DNA of 64,000 nucleotides from Spinacia oleracea (GCF_020520425.1 NC_079492.1:112255157-112319156), one strand, 5' to 3'. Counted from the stretch's first letter, positions 23,441 through 36,143 are shown. The notes: generated from the sequence alone by a model not told the origin. A program made the numbers and translations.

Positions 23441-23602
23441 TGGCCCGGGTGCCCCTCCCCCCCCCCCCCCCCCCCCCCATTACATAGTGTATTTGTAGTT
23501 TCGGTCCCCCCTAAAATTTGAGTATAATGGTATATGTTCTATAGTATATTGCTTAACTTTTCTACTGGACCCCCTCGTAAACTAGTTCAAGATCCGCCAC
23601 TA
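23440..23602. repeat. Poly-C tract and CAGTGGCGG-family end remnant
   Basis: A run of about 22 C (23458-23478) sits in sequence that resembles the left part of the small element at 3816. The right side ends AAGATCCGCCACTAC, the inverted end of the same family. Probably a shortened copy inside CACTA-B. Confidence 0.35.
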
Positions 23603-23689
23603 CCATCTGATACATTTAACCTTATTGATAATTGGTAATAATTCTTCTGCTGGCTAATTAGATTCGTTTGTTAAACCAACACCATGTCA

Positions 23690-25090
23690 AAATTATCTCA
23701 TTTATATGCATTCGTTTAACTGACGCAATTTGCAGAATAGTTTTACTAACTCTGATTCTATACTTGACAGAAGTAGTATGGCCGATGAACAAAGTGAAGA
23801 GAAAGGATCCAGAACAAAATGTGCCATCTAAGAAGAGGGCAGAGGTCCATAATGGGGTACAATCAAGTACACCTTTGTTCCTCGAGATTAATGATTTTGA
23901 CTTGTCTAGTGGGGATTGGGAAGCTACCTACAGGAAACAAGTTGGTGCTTATTCTAAGAGAATTGATATAAATATGGACGAATATTCGAAGATTGATAAG
24001 TGGAGGACAACTTAGGGGAAGAGAAAAAGGTATGAATTTATGCATCTTAACTGTCACTGTTGGTTGTTTCTGTTGGGATAGGTTCTTTGTTTTCTGAAGA
24101 AGAAAATTGTGGAGCATCAGTTGATCTCTCAAAATTACATTTGACTCCAATCTTATATATCCTGCTTTTGACTGGAGCAAATGTAATGGTTTTCCTTTTA
24201 TACATGACTCTCTGTATTGGAATCTTTATGGCCAATGGGTTAGAGGTATTTATATATGATTCTATTTGCAGCATCTGTGTACTTCTTCCTCCTGTATCAT
24301 TTGATCCTGGAAGTCGACAGTGCTATCATCTGACACCTAATATAACTCTGAGTACCTATGCTCCTTGTTCACCCTCTTGGATAATCATCCTTGTTTGATA
24401 CTACAGGTGTTATGCGTTTATGGTGGTCTCTCTCCTAATATTCGGACAATTGATCAGGTTCTTGTTTAATGTACTTTTTTCATTGTAATTTGTGATATAT
24501 TCTGGTGTTGTGGGCATTTTTTCTAACATTACATTTTTTTGTTGAAACTGAAAAGCTATTTGTGGTTACTGGCTTTGTTTTTGTTTGTTATCGGGGTCTC
24601 ATCGACTTTATAATATCAGGAAAAATTACCTTTAGTAATTACAAACTTCGCACCTGCTTCATTTCAGTAATACGAAGAGTGTCTTCAGAGTAATACTCTT
24701 GCATGGAATAACCAGGTTTAGTTCTGATGTTTGACACATTTAATGGTTTATTACTAAGGAATAATAAGAATGAACAACTAACAATTATATATTAATCTAA
24801 TGATCGGATATATTACCTAGAATTCTTTTATCAAAACATGTAGAACATGTGGTAATGTGCTGAACTTAATTAATTTCCCTTCCATTATTGTTGATTGAGA
24901 TATTATTGACAGTGAACATGAATGAGGAACTGATGATACATGCTAGTAGAGATGCATTGCTAAGAGTAAGGACACTTGAAATTAAGGTACTTATATACTC
25001 CGTAGTAATTTAATGTTATGTAAAATTCTAACAATAGTAAAAGAAAGAGGAAGGCAGGATGTCCGAAAGCCCAGGAGCTTAAGGTGAGCT
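23690..25090 (+). other. Exon-like pieces of an unrecognised captured gene
   Basis: A frame from about 23735 to 24015 (WPMNKVKRKDPEQN, ending EYSKIDKWRTT) begins after a TTGCAG site. Further exon-like pieces follow at about 24915-24986 (MNEELMIHASRDALLRVR up to AAG|GTACTT) and 25040-25082 (up to AAG|GTGAGC). The pieces are on one strand with splice-like borders. I do not recognise the family. Position inside CACTA-B suggests either a captured host gene or a diverged CACTA accessory (TnpA-like) gene; neither can be shown from sequence alone. Confidence 0.4.
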
Positions 25091-25521
25091 GCACTGCCCA
25101 TTATATTTTTCAGTTTACTCACTGTTTGGTGAATTCTTTTTGTTAATCACTTCAAGATATTTTGCCACTAATAAATTGATGAAATTTATTGTTTTTTTCC
25201 TCTGAAGATACATTTATACAGAGAATAAAGAAGCTGTACCAGGAATACAACCACGGTAGAGAAATGTAGTCGTTCTTACATTTTTTTTTTGGTTCTATTT
25301 TATTGTTAAAGTTCTGCACAATTAGGAGTTTCTATTTAGATTTTTGATGAAGAAACAACTTTGATACCTCATATGTACTTCTTTATTTACTCCAATGTTA
25401 TACAATCAAATTATTTTTATGAATACCATTCACCTTTATTCTTTTGTGTGACTAATATGGTTGCTGCTAGCTGCTACATCTATTGCTAGCACTGCTACTG
25501 TTGTGCTACTACAACTAGCTT

Positions 25522-25525
<4 letters not shown>

Positions 25526-25616
<91 letters not shown>

Positions 25617-25617
25617 T
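25526..25617. repeat. Back-to-back (TTA)n/(TAA)n microsatellite
   Basis: About 15 TTA triplets switch directly to about 14 TAA triplets near 25570, making a perfect ~90-bp palindrome of simple sequence. Confidence 0.9.
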
Positions 25618-25984
25618 CATGCCAGTAACTATATATATATCTCGTAACTGGCATGAAAAGATATGGTTACTAGTATATATTCCAGTAGTAACTAGTCTAT
25701 GCTTGTAGTAACTGGCAATAATCGAAGCCAATTACGAATAAAAATCTAATAGTAACAGGCCAAGTCTAACACCAGTTACAAATAGTTCGGTTCTTTTTGT
25801 AAAATTTGACATATAATAACTGGCAAAAATAATGCCAGTTACGAATAGTACAATATTAGTAACTGGCATTTGGCAGTTACTAATAATTAACACTATTAGT
25901 AACGCCGGCTATAGCAACGGACGATGTTAGTTACTAAAAGCCCATTTTTGCCAGTTACTAATAGCACTTTTTCTACTAGTGCAT

Positions 25985-28410
25985 GCTTGTCCAAATGATT
26001 GTTTGCTATATCGTAAGCAGTATGAGAATTTGAATAAGTGTCCACGGTGCGGAGTTTCGCGTTACCAACGCAAAGGGGTAAGCGAGGGTAAGAATGGGCC
26101 GCCAGCTAAGGTGTTGTGGTATCTTTCCATAATACCGAGACTGAAGCGCTTGTTTTCGATAAAAAATAGGCAAGGAATTTGAGGTAGCATGCAGATCCTG
26201 ATCGAAGGAAGAAAGATGGTTTTCTTAGACATCATAATGATTCTCCCCAATGGAAGACTATTGACAAGCTTCATGACACTTTTGGTAAGGAACCTCAGAA
26301 TTTGAGGCTTGGGTTATGTACGGATGGGATGAATCCATTTGGCACTTTTAGCTCCCAACATATTACATGGCCAGTACTTCTAGTCATCTATAATTTACCT
26401 CATTGGTTGTGTATGAAACACAAGTACCTCATGTTGTTGATTCTTATATCGTGGTCTAAACAACCGGGAAATGACATAGATGTCTACCTTGAACCTATCA
26501 TTGATGATTTGACAAAGATGTGGGATGAAGGGGTTTTCGTATTCAGTGCACATGCAAATGAGACGTTTAGATTGTGTGCAATGCTTTTCTGCACCATCAA
26601 TGACTTCCCTACTTATGGTAACTTATCCGGGTACAAGAACAAAGGAAGGAATGCATGCCCGACTTTTGAAGATGATACACAATCCATATATATTTCTCAA
26701 TGTCACAAACATGTATTCTTGTGAACGCAAATGCTTTTTAGACATGATCATCCTTATCCTAATATGAAGACAACATTCAATGGGGATGTTGAGATAGATG
26801 TAGCTCGTAGAGCGTTGACTGGTAAGGAAGTTTATGAGCGGGTCAAGGATGTTCAAACGGTCTCCGGCAAGTCAGTGAAAGACAAGGTTACAACTGCATT
26901 ATGAAAAAAATAGTCCGTGTTCTGGAAACTTCCATATTGGAAAGATCTACTGGATAGGCATTGTCTTGACGTCATGCATATTGAGAAAAATGTATGTGAA
27001 GCAATTCTTGGGACACTTATGAATATTTCGGGCAAGACAAAGGATACCAAGGAAGTTAGAGAATACTTGAAAAGTAAGGGGTTTCGTCCAGAGCTGCGGC
27101 CTCAGTCTTTGGGATATAATAATAAGGAAATGGAGAAAGGGGGTGCCAATAAAAAAGGGAAAGGCAAAGGCAAAGAAAAGGGCAACGGCAAAGGGAAGAA
27201 GAAAAACGATTACTTGCCTCCGGCTTGTTTCACATTGTCCAAAGAAGAAAAACGATTATTTTGTGATTGCTTGTATGGCATTAAGGATCCCTCGGGGTAC
27301 TCATCGAACATGAAAACACTTGTGTCTTTAATGGAGAGTTGAAGTTATCTAGTATGAAATCTCATGATTGTCATGTCATGATGCAAACATTCTTACCCAT
27401 TGCAATTCGTGGGATATTGCCAAAGCATGTGAGACATACTATTACTAGTCTTTGTTCATTTTTCAATACGATATGTAGCAAAGTGCTTGATCTGTCAACA
27501 CTCGATGAACTTCAGAATAAAGTAAAAATCCAAACATTATGCGAATTTGAGATGTATTTTCCACCTTCGTTCTTTGACATAATGGTTCATTTAATTTGCC
27601 ATCTTGTTCGAGAAATTAAGTTGTGCGGTCCAGTGTTCTTTAGGTGATGTTATCCTTTTGAGAGACACATAGGAGTTTTACAAGATAAAGTGAGGAATCC
27701 TGCACAACCAGAAGGTAGTATGATTCAAGGAAACGTGGGTGAAGAAGTTGGAAATTTTGTGGCCGAGTTTCTAGCAAGAGCTGAACCTATTGGTCTTCCT
27801 ACATCCCGACACGAGGGAAGACTAGAAGGCAAGGGTACAATTGGGTCAAAATTGATCTCACCTCCTATGCATAAGCTATTACAATCTCACTTATGTGTGT
27901 TGCATCATATTCTAGCCGTCCACCCGTATTTGGTGATGCATAAGCATGAATTGGCTAATGAATACCCTTCCACAGGGGAAAGAGAATTGACGCAGTTGCA
28001 TAATAAAGAGTTCATTAAATGGTTCCAAGATAAGTTTATTGGTGAACTAGAAGTAGCTAGTAATAGTTTTTGTGAAACTGTTCAGTATCTAGCTCTTGGT
28101 TCTTGGGAAGCTGTGCATTCATATCAGGGTTATGATGTCAATGAATACACATTTTGGACCGAGCGCCAAGATCAGAAGTCCTTGTCAGTGCAAAATAGTG
28201 GTGTCTCCATCGTGGCATCATCAAGAGAGTATGCTAGTGCTAAGGATAGATGTCCGGTTGATGCCAAGTTGTCTTACTATGGGCGAGTCCAAGACATATG
28301 GGAGCTTAGCTGTGGTACAAAATTCAATGTTTGTCTGTTTTGGTGGAAGTGGGCTGATAATAATAGGAGGTGTGTAAAAAGGGATGATGCTTGTGTGTTC
28401 ACTCTTGGGG
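25985..28410 (+). pseudogene. CACTA-A transposase (TNP2), right piece, degenerate
   Basis: Begins ACPNDCLLYRKQYENL, then CPRCGVSRYQRKG (zinc-finger-like), KVLWYLSIIPRLKRLF, GLCTDGMNPFG (a conserved acidic motif of Transposase_21), the block ending GNDIDVYLEPIIDDL, the block starting LPYWKDLLDRHCLDVMH, the DUF4218-like block around 27360-27640 and the DUF4216-like block around 28080-28400. At least five frame changes or stops are visible between 26180 and 27660 (near 26170, 26185, 26720, 26905 and 27340), so it is inactive. The frame fades after FTLG near 28405, where Athila LTR-type DNA begins. CACTA-A terminal repeats are not in the window. Confidence 0.92.
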
Positions 28411-28580
28411 CTCAATCATAGACATCCTAGGCTCCCAAGGGTCGACCATGATCATCCCGAACCTACTCGGGATCGCGTAGTGGCCCGAAATGTCTCGAAA
28501 CGGGCCTAAAAAGGCCAATTTCCCATCAAACGACCTGAAATCTCAAGGCATACTCAATAACAAATATTAGTACTTAAAAT
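28411..28580 (-). repeat. Athila LTR portion, left of CACTA-C
   Basis: Non-coding sequence (GGCTCCCAAGGGTCGACC, then CGAAATGTCTCGAAACGGGCC) that joins 47963-48038 once CACTA-C is removed. With that block it would form the end of the Athila element; the LTR start is placed at TGATATATGCG (minus strand, 48038) next to a purine tract. The joint length is short for an Athila LTR, so it may be incomplete. Confidence 0.5.
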
Positions 28581-28850
28581 CACTACGACAAAAATTGCTT
28601 TTAATAGCGCTTAATAATGCTTTTAACAGCGCTTCTTGAAGCGTTGTTGATGGCTTCGCTATTAAAAGTAAAAGGTACCTTTAATAACGCTTTTCAAAAG
28701 CGCTGTCATATGTAATATCTAGGATAATTCAAATGTTTCTTTCATAGCACATTATAAACGCTATTAAAGATTTTGCGCCATCTTTCAAATTATTTTCTAA
28801 TAGCGGATGTTATGAAGCGCTATTAAAGGTTTTTTTTTAATATAATATTT

Positions 28851-29117
28851 ATACCTGAAAAATGTTTCATTTTTTTTACCACAAATAACACCATAATTGA
28901 AAAATAGTAAATAGTTAAAAATTAATATCCATACCTCAATTAAAAGAATTTTTACATTGTCGCCCTAATAAAACCGATTACATAGATCTAAACTAAAACT
29001 AAAACTAAAAATTAAACTACGTCGTAGAATACATTAATCAATACTTCAATACAGTCTTATGTTTGTTGGTTCCTTCAACATAACCTAACGATTATACAAT
29101 TGTTGAACAACATTGCG
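28851..29117. other. CACTA-C interior between subterminal repeats and Tat element
   Basis: AT-rich non-coding sequence; nothing recognised. Confidence 0.5.
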
Positions 29118-30469
29118 CACCCGAAACTTGCTATTTATAGAAACCTGTTATTTATGGAAACCTGCTAAAAATAGTAACTGCCGTAATGGGTAGTTGTTAA
29201 AAGTGGCAAGTCATAAAAGATAGAAACCTGTCAGAATTAGGTGTTGCACTCCAATATAAATCCTAAATGAGATAGAAATTGCAAGAGGAATCCTATTCCT
29301 AATATGATTCGAAAATAAGAGTTACGTATTAATTAAAATCCTAACGAGCCTAGAGTTCGTAACGGGCCCAGACGCATTCCGTCACAAAGTTAATACGCGC
29401 TAAAAGACTCGGATAAGTCTCAAACACTCCGGATTTTAAGAGTCCGAATCTGACAAAGAAAACGGCCCAGACCCTATTTTAAACGCCTGGCTCTGGGCGC
29501 CGAAATCTTCGGCGCCCGGCCCTGGGCGCTGAAATTACCTGGGACGTGTTCTTTCCTAATTCTTCGTGGATTAGAGCTCTAAAATTCTATCTTTCCACGA
29601 ACTCTTTTCTATAAATATAGCCCCAAATTCGACGTGAAAAAAGACACACACAATTCATTATTCTGAGTATTGACTCCAACCCTTAAGCCTAAGCCTCACG
29701 CTGCGAAATTGATCACGCGTTCTGTCGCAATCGATCCAAAAATCGAACAGAACGTATCCTGTCCCGTAGTTTGAGATTCGTTAAATAAAAGGAGAAATAG
29801 CAAAGTCAAAGTGGTTAGTTTTCTGAGAACCGTCACGCACCTCTCAAGGGTGCGTCGTAATGTGCCCCTTCGCATGATTTAATTGCTTTCCTCGCCCTTT
29901 TATGAACTGTTAAACTAATCAAATCTGATTGTTCTGTCACGCCTAATAAAGATAATATGTTGGGAAATTGGATTATCATGCTAGGTCCCTTAAAACAATC
30001 TAAATCAGATAATCGCGATCGATCTAGTATTATATGTTGCATATTGTTAAAATCAACTCAGATTAGTTTAATAGTTAACGCATGTCCCTTCAATTATTTA
30101 TGCTGAGCTAGTAAGGATATCCTGCCTCTGGAGTTATCGAAGAGCGAGTACTCCTCTCGGTAGTTACAGTCCCCCGAACCCTCAATCTCTACCTTGCGGG
30201 TGTATGTTGAGAGATCCCCACACCAGGGATTACAAGGGAACCTACGGCCGTCGTGGTCAAACATAATTGCACTCCCTTTATGTCTCGATAACCGGGTTTT
30301 GTCAGTTTTTCTCATTGTCGTTAAAAACTGAATGGCGACTCCTATATTACTAGTCAATTGGGTGTAAACTCACAGGAAATCCAATTACACTTGATTTGAC
30401 AAAAAGAAACGTCACACCCACGAGGGACGAGGTCACGCATTAGCCTCGTGCTTTTTCGACCCCCTCACA
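29118..30469 (+). repeat. Tat 5' LTR
   Basis: Matches the 3' LTR from CACCCGAAACTTGC to the end CCCCCTCACA. Contains the promoter TATA box (TATAAATATAG at 29610) and one copy of the hairpin pair (29476-29545). Confidence 0.88.
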
Positions 30470-30487
30470 GTGGCGACTCCGCTGGGG
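30470..30487 (+). other. Tat primer binding site
   Basis: Directly after the LTR end: TGGCGACTCCGCTGGGGA, the form of primer site found in Tat/Ogre-group elements. Confidence 0.8.
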
Positions 30488-31685
30488 ATAGTGAAGGAAA
30501 TACTCGTGCTCGTAGGTAATCAAAATAGCCGAAGGGTGAAACGATCCTACCCCGCGTTTCCCCATCAAGTTGGGACGACCTGAAAATCAGCATATTAATG
30601 TGAACGGACAGAATCGCATAACGAATCTTGGCTCCCTTGGATGTTTCATCTCGGGAGTTGGGACTAAGGATACCCATCGCCAACCGGGGGGTGCATACGC
30701 TTCGAATGTTGTCCACTCGGCACTTTCGCTAGTAGTACACCCGTCCCAAACACAATCGCTTGCCCATTAGGTACCTCTCATTGGTGCATGCCCCCTTGGC
30801 TTACATCGTGATTGGCCTCTTGGGCGAAATTCGTCTGTTGAAGGCACTACCTCGACCGGGGCATGTGTTGGATCTGCGATAGAAGCGGTACCAAGCCAGG
30901 CGCAAATACTACCCATAAAGCCTATCATGAACTACATAACATATTATTATTGCCTCATGATGTAATGTTAGTTATGTGTAGCGAAATATGTAATTGTGTG
31001 TGACAAACAATGTTAGAAAACCAACGACCTTAAAAATTGCCCAAACATTCATAAACCAATTGGCCAAAGAGTTATACCAAAATACGTGTTCCGCAAACCC
31101 GAACGATCACCGCAAAAATAGGAATGGCCCGTAACGAACCCCACAAACGCCGCACAACGCGTAAAGGACGTTATTAGGCAAACACGCAAAATCAAAGTCG
31201 CAAAAACAAAAAGTAGACGCAAACAGAAAACGAGAACCAGCCAGGGACGCATTTTCAATGCCCCTGGTTGGGCGCCAAAATTTCTCACGCCCTACGCTGG
31301 GCGCTGAAGTTGCTGCCTGGCCTTTTGGTCAGGCGCAGCAGCCTCGGTGCCCGCGCATGAAGAAAACACGTAGCAAAAAAAGAACCATTCGTAAAAATTG
31401 CTGCAAGGGCGTATGAAAAGCACTCGATTCTAAAAGCGACTAAAAAAATAACTCTTTGTGTCGTTGTTAGGTCTCCTACGACGACAATGCTCGGCATCAA
31501 AACCGAACATGCTAATAACTATGAATGTCACACGGGCAAGTGTTTCGAAAATCCAAAGAATGACCAAAAGGAAAAAAACCAAAAAGTGTACCAACAAAAG
31601 AAAGAGCGAAAAAACCAATAGAGAGAGTCAAAAGTCTAGACTAAGTAATGCTTGAAACTTTGGGGCCTAAACTTTAGCTTATCTT

Positions 31686-33005
31686 ATGCATAGGACTGGT
31701 CCTGCCACTTGGTGCCGATCTGGAAATCAAAGGTTAGTGCGTCTCGAAGATACATCACCAACACCAGGTTTAGTGACTCCAAGCTCCGTCCGTCATCCCT
31801 CATTTCAAGGATCTCCGCTTCCCCAACCTCGATTCGCACCCTCAAATATGTCTATAGAAGAGTTACAGAACCAAATGACCCTACTCATGAACCAACTGAA
31901 AATGGAAAACGAATCCTTAGCGGCTGCGCAAGCCAAACATTTTGCATTACTGATCATTTGGCCTCCCGAAACCGAATTAGTTCAAAAATTCATTGACAAC
32001 CTGGACCCAACTTACAAACCACATCTTAGATACTTGAGCCGTGATACCTTCAAGAGGGTTTATGAAGTAGGAATGAAGATCGAGGATGACCTCACAAAAA
32101 CAGTACAAAGCAAACCTGCATACAAGAGTAGCACCTACCACAGGGGCCCCATGCCCCAAGCCCAAGAGGTCCATGTTGTGAAAGAAACTCCAACCCGAAG
32201 GAGCCCGGGAGGGTGGACCCAAAATCGAAATTTTGCCCCACACGGGTCGACTCTAGTACAAGCTTTCCAAAGACTAACCAATCAAGGAAAACTAAGGCCC
32301 ATAGGCCCCACACCCGACCCTCTAGTCAAAAGTAAGTACTGGGTCGAGGGCGCTCGCTGCGAGTTCTATCAAGGGAATGGGCATGATACTGAAAACTGCT
32401 GGAGACTAAAAAACACGATCCAGGATATGATAGAGGAAATAATACCTCTCCCCAACGTTGGCAAACCCAACAACAACAAAAGCCCACTCGGTTCTTGTCA
32501 TATCTCTCTTGACCAACCAGAAAATATGAACTTTGACCCTACGGCGTATATTACGCACCAAGGTGCACCACTCGCCATGGTCCCTATGGATCAAATCGAG
32601 AGAGAAGTGTGCGGTGTGTGGGATGATGATGCTGAAGATGTCTACCTGTCTCAAGTATCGGGCCAGGACCTCTTTACTGAAACTTGGCCCAGATTTGAAA
32701 TTTCCCATACCTTGGATGAGGCACCTCACCTTACCAAGACCAAAACAGCTAAAATATTGGACAACCAGGTTCTATGGACATTGTTTAACGAATCGAGGAC
32801 TATGGAGAACGAGACTGTGATGACTACCCTAGCTTCACAAGATGAAGGTTTCGATCCAACCCGGTTAATCTCTCCTGCATCAACACTAGAAGAGGCCGAG
32901 AACGGATGGGTGAAGACATGTCAGTGGGCCAACACAAAAGGGATAGAATTCAAGATGAGTACCGGCGGAGGACCAAAGTTTTACGAGACTAAACCCAAGG
33001 CTTGA
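31686..33005 (+). CDS. Tat gag (fossil element)
   Basis: A 439-codon open frame. Features of Tat gag: a central region YLSRDTFKRVYEVGMKIED (about residue 117), a Pro/Arg-rich linker, and CEFYQGNGHDTENC (about residue 228), a CCHC-like knuckle followed by LKNTIQDMIE. No pol frame follows; the next 1.3 kb is non-coding. In autonomous relatives gag forms the particle that packages element RNA, so an intact gag in a pol-less element may serve its own packaging. The start used is the first ATG of the frame; an upstream start is not excluded. Confidence 0.8.
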   Translation: MHRTGPATWCRSGNQRLVRLEDTSPTPGLVTPSSVRHPSFQGSPLPQPRFAPSNMSIEELQNQMTLLMNQLKMENESLAAAQAKHFALLIIWPPETELVQKFIDNLDPTYKPHLRYLSRDTFKRVYEVGMKIEDDLTKTVQSKPAYKSSTYHRGPMPQAQEVHVVKETPTRRSPGGWTQNRNFAPHGSTLVQAFQRLTNQGKLRPIGPTPDPLVKSKYWVEGARCEFYQGNGHDTENCWRLKNTIQDMIEEIIPLPNVGKPNNNKSPLGSCHISLDQPENMNFDPTAYITHQGAPLAMVPMDQIEREVCGVWDDDAEDVYLSQVSGQDLFTETWPRFEISHTLDEAPHLTKTKTAKILDNQVLWTLFNESRTMENETVMTTLASQDEGFDPTRLISPASTLEEAENGWVKTCQWANTKGIEFKMSTGGGPKFYETKPKA

Positions 33006-34328
33006 GGCATATAGAGCACCTTAGTAAAAAGCGCCTAGTAGTTCTTTAGATTGATAGAAAAAAAAAAGCTTTAGATGGTCCTAAGACCCCTTAGAATATA
33101 GGTTAATTTTATTTCAGTGTGTTTTCCTTACTTTCCAAATTAATAAAGGCGTAAGATTTCTCCTAAAAACTTTTATTCTAACACTAAAGAAACACCAAAT
33201 GTACTTGCAAATACAAAAACAAAGAGGCAGCCCACTCTAGGCCCAATAAACAAGGCCCACTCGGTCTTGAATCGTGACATCGAAATGAACCACACTATCA
33301 TATTGCCACAACATAAGGGTCTAACCCATGCAACCCAAAGAAATAAAAAAAGGAAATCAAATTCAAAACAATACAAATAATGCTCAAGAAAAAGAAAAAA
33401 AAAAAAAAACTCATTAAAATAACACCGGCCCCCGCATCAACACGCACCTCAGCCCACTCAAAAGCCTATACAAAGATCTTCATATCTTCCACACACTAAC
33501 CCCATTCTCAAAACCGTTTCGAGTCACGAATAGAAAAATTTAATCCGGACAAAAATGCGTCTCACGCTAACAGTCAAAAAAGCCTCCGAAATAGCCTCAA
33601 AATTGATCTTAATACGAGTAAAAAAGTAAAGCACAAAACAAAGAGAAAAAAAATAAATGCAAGAACATGTGAAGCAAAGCGTCGAAAGGACCGCCCAGAA
33701 ATCATTTTCAGCGCCCATGACTGGGCGCCGAAATCTTTGACGCCCCAGCCTGGGCGTTGAAACTCTCTGCCTGCCTAAACTTTTCAGAAGTGCTCGTCAT
33801 TTTATCCGCACATAACGGAAAAATAACGAACACTTGGGGGGTACAGCACGTATCCAGATACGCGTACCAAAAAAAATAGCCGTACAAAAAACACATGGAA
33901 TTTCATTTTTATGTTTCCAGCTCAGTCGGCAAAAAACAGCAGACTAAAATAATGATAATACTTCACTCATTTTACCAATTAAATAATATGTTTCCACCTC
34001 AGGGCATATCTATTAAAATTCGGCATCCTAGAATTATTCTAGCCAGAACTACGCGCGACCTGATTCTAAGTTAAAAAATATTTAACAAAGGTACGTAGGC
34101 AATCCTATTTATGGATTCGGTCCAATCAAGTAAAAAACATATATACATTGTGCAAAAGTGTTAGACATATATAAAAAAAAAGAGAAAAAAAAGGGAGAAG
34201 CAAAAAAAAGTAAAAATAAAATACGCCTTTATTAAAAAATGATAAGAAGGAAAACAAAAGTGCTAAGAAGGAAAAAACAAACACAACTGAAATAAATAAA
34301 GGGCACCTACACCCTAGCAAGAACTACA
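33006..34328. other. Tat untranslated region between gag and antisense gene
   Basis: Non-coding, A-rich on the plus strand, with one hairpin pair at 33707-33765 and a purine-rich run near 33390. It occupies the place where pol lies in autonomous relatives. Confidence 0.6.
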
Positions 34329-36143
34329 CTACTCTAGTTCTTCCGGATCATCAAATAAAGTCTTGTAGAGGGCAATGTTCGCAGGATCCACCCCCACAGT
34401 CTTCTGCGCTGCCCCTATATCAATCTCCATAAGAATCGGCTCCTGAACACTAACTTCCAAAGATGCCAAGGCTTCAGAAACATTCTCAGTTTGAACAGTT
34501 ATAGCCTGCTCAGCCTCAAGGGCACAGACAATGGTGGGGGAAGGATTATCAACATCAATTGGATTAGTCACTGTTTCTACTGGTGGCTGAGCTCTCCTAA
34601 CCCATACATTATTCCGGCGACGATCTCCGCGAGAGCTTGCATTTCTTTTAGCAACGGCAGGCCCCTTCATGTTAGGCATCTTCTTAGGCCTAGAACTGGA
34701 GCGGGGAGGAACTTCCTTTCGCTTTCGATCAGGACGAGCTTTCACAGTCTTAATACCATGAGTGCGAGGATTGGCAGAATCACGGCCCTCATATCTAACC
34801 CGAATACGAGGTATCAAAAGCTCAGCTGGCTCCCCATTTCGAGCCTCGGTCCTCACAGCTTTATCATCGGAACTCATCCACAACTTGTAGTTTTCAGAAA
34901 GACCCACAAAGCCATTTGTAGCCACGGCCCAACGCGGGAGACCATCATAATACTTAGCCCATGCTTGAACCCGTGCTTGTGAAAAGGCTGCTACTTTAGG
35001 TGGTACTGTATCGGAAAAAGGGATAGTCTGCCTTAAGCCGTATTGACGCATGACTCGGTAAGGAAAGATATAAATAGGCCGAGATAGCCCCAACAAAGAA
35101 ACATAAACCGACACATCAGAACCCCCCGTCATAGTAGTCAAACCCCACCACGGTACCACCCACTTAATAGAACAGATACCATGAGTAAAAAAGGAAGCCC
35201 ACTCGGCCTCGTCCTGGGCTCGGTGCAAATACTTTCGGTTACCCAAGGCTATAGGGCGATAATGTTTAGGATCGGCAGGAGTTTCTAAAAGCCTAAGTCG
35301 TTCCATGAGCCAAATCTGCAAAAAACGGGTACGTTCAAATCAAAAAAAAAAAAAAAACGGAACCTGGGGCGCAGTTTCAACGCCCAGGACCAGGCGCCGA
35401 AAATTCTAACGCCCAGCCCTGGGCGCTGAAACTCAGCTCCAGGCAGGATGAGTAAAAAATATGCAAAAAACATATATGTGCGCAAAGAAAAGATCGACTA
35501 CCTGCAGCAATAGGGGGCTTCCCTTAAAATATTCAGATTTGGCATTCTTCTTCAACTCATCCGCACTCAGCAAAGTCTTGGCAACAACCAACGGCATAAT
35601 AGAATAGCAACTTTCCATCTGGCTAATCAAGGGGATCAACCTTATGTCACCGAACTCACCATTGTTATTCGACAGCAAATAATGATTCAACAAACAAAAT
35701 ACAAGGGCTCGAATGTTCAATTTATGTTCGGTCATATTTTTACTAGGCCTAAAGTGATGTTTTACAAGCTTTGCCAAAACAACCTCATCACCTACAACAA
35801 ACTCGGCAAGCATGTTAGCATCTAGTCCTAGGAAAGCCCCTATGGTTGTCTTACCCTCTTCAATGGTGCCAGGGGTGGCGGGAGTAGCATTAGTAGGATA
35901 ACCAAGGATCGCAGCAAAGTCGTCTGGCAAAGGACATATTTCATTGCCCCGAAAGACAAAAACATGATGATCGGAATCCCAAAAGCTCAGGGCAGCATGC
36001 AGAAAGTTATAGTCAATATTAATTTGTTGTAAGCCTAAAAGTGCCTCTAAGTGGTATTCTTTCAACAAAGCCTTTTCTGTAGGAGTAAGGGTTCTTAGCC
36101 AGCGCCTCACAGCTCGTTGGAGGGAGAAGGGAGGAATCGACAT
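34329..36143 (-). CDS. Antisense plant-mobile-domain (PMD-like) gene of the Tat element
   Basis: Two open blocks on the strand opposite to gag: 36143-35502 and 35315-34329, separated by a 186-bp gap with GT and AG borders (CTGCAG|GTAGTC and TTGCAG|ATTTGG). The first has FWDSDHHVFVFRGNEICPL and LPDDFAAILGYP, the second IWLMERL and PYRVMRQYGLRQTIPF, all typical of the plant mobile domain found in transposon-derived plant proteins. The second block ends in a basic linker (KARPDRKRKEVPPR) and an acidic tail. Tat elements are known to carry extra ORFs, some antisense, between pol and the 3' LTR. Its role is unknown. Confidence 0.75.

Larger units (their letters stand above)
17701..25981. mobile_element. 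CACTA-B: complete-ended non-autonomous CACTA transposon
   Basis: The ends read CACTAGTAGAAAAAGTG and, inverted, CACTTTTTCTACTAGTG, a perfect 17-bp terminal inverted repeat. A 3-bp target duplication CAT flanks it (17698-17700 and 25982-25984). Subterminal repeats of the TAGTAACTGGCA type fill both ends (17720-17960 and 25690-25975), as CACTA transposases need. There is no transposase gene inside; the interior holds a Helitron and gene-like exon pieces. It inserted into the TNP2 gene of CACTA-A. Perfect ends suggest a comparatively recent insertion. Confidence 0.95.

Noticed and set aside
25436-25708. Poly-Ile, poly-Tyr and poly-Asn open frames
   Set aside because: Translation of the triplet microsatellite only.
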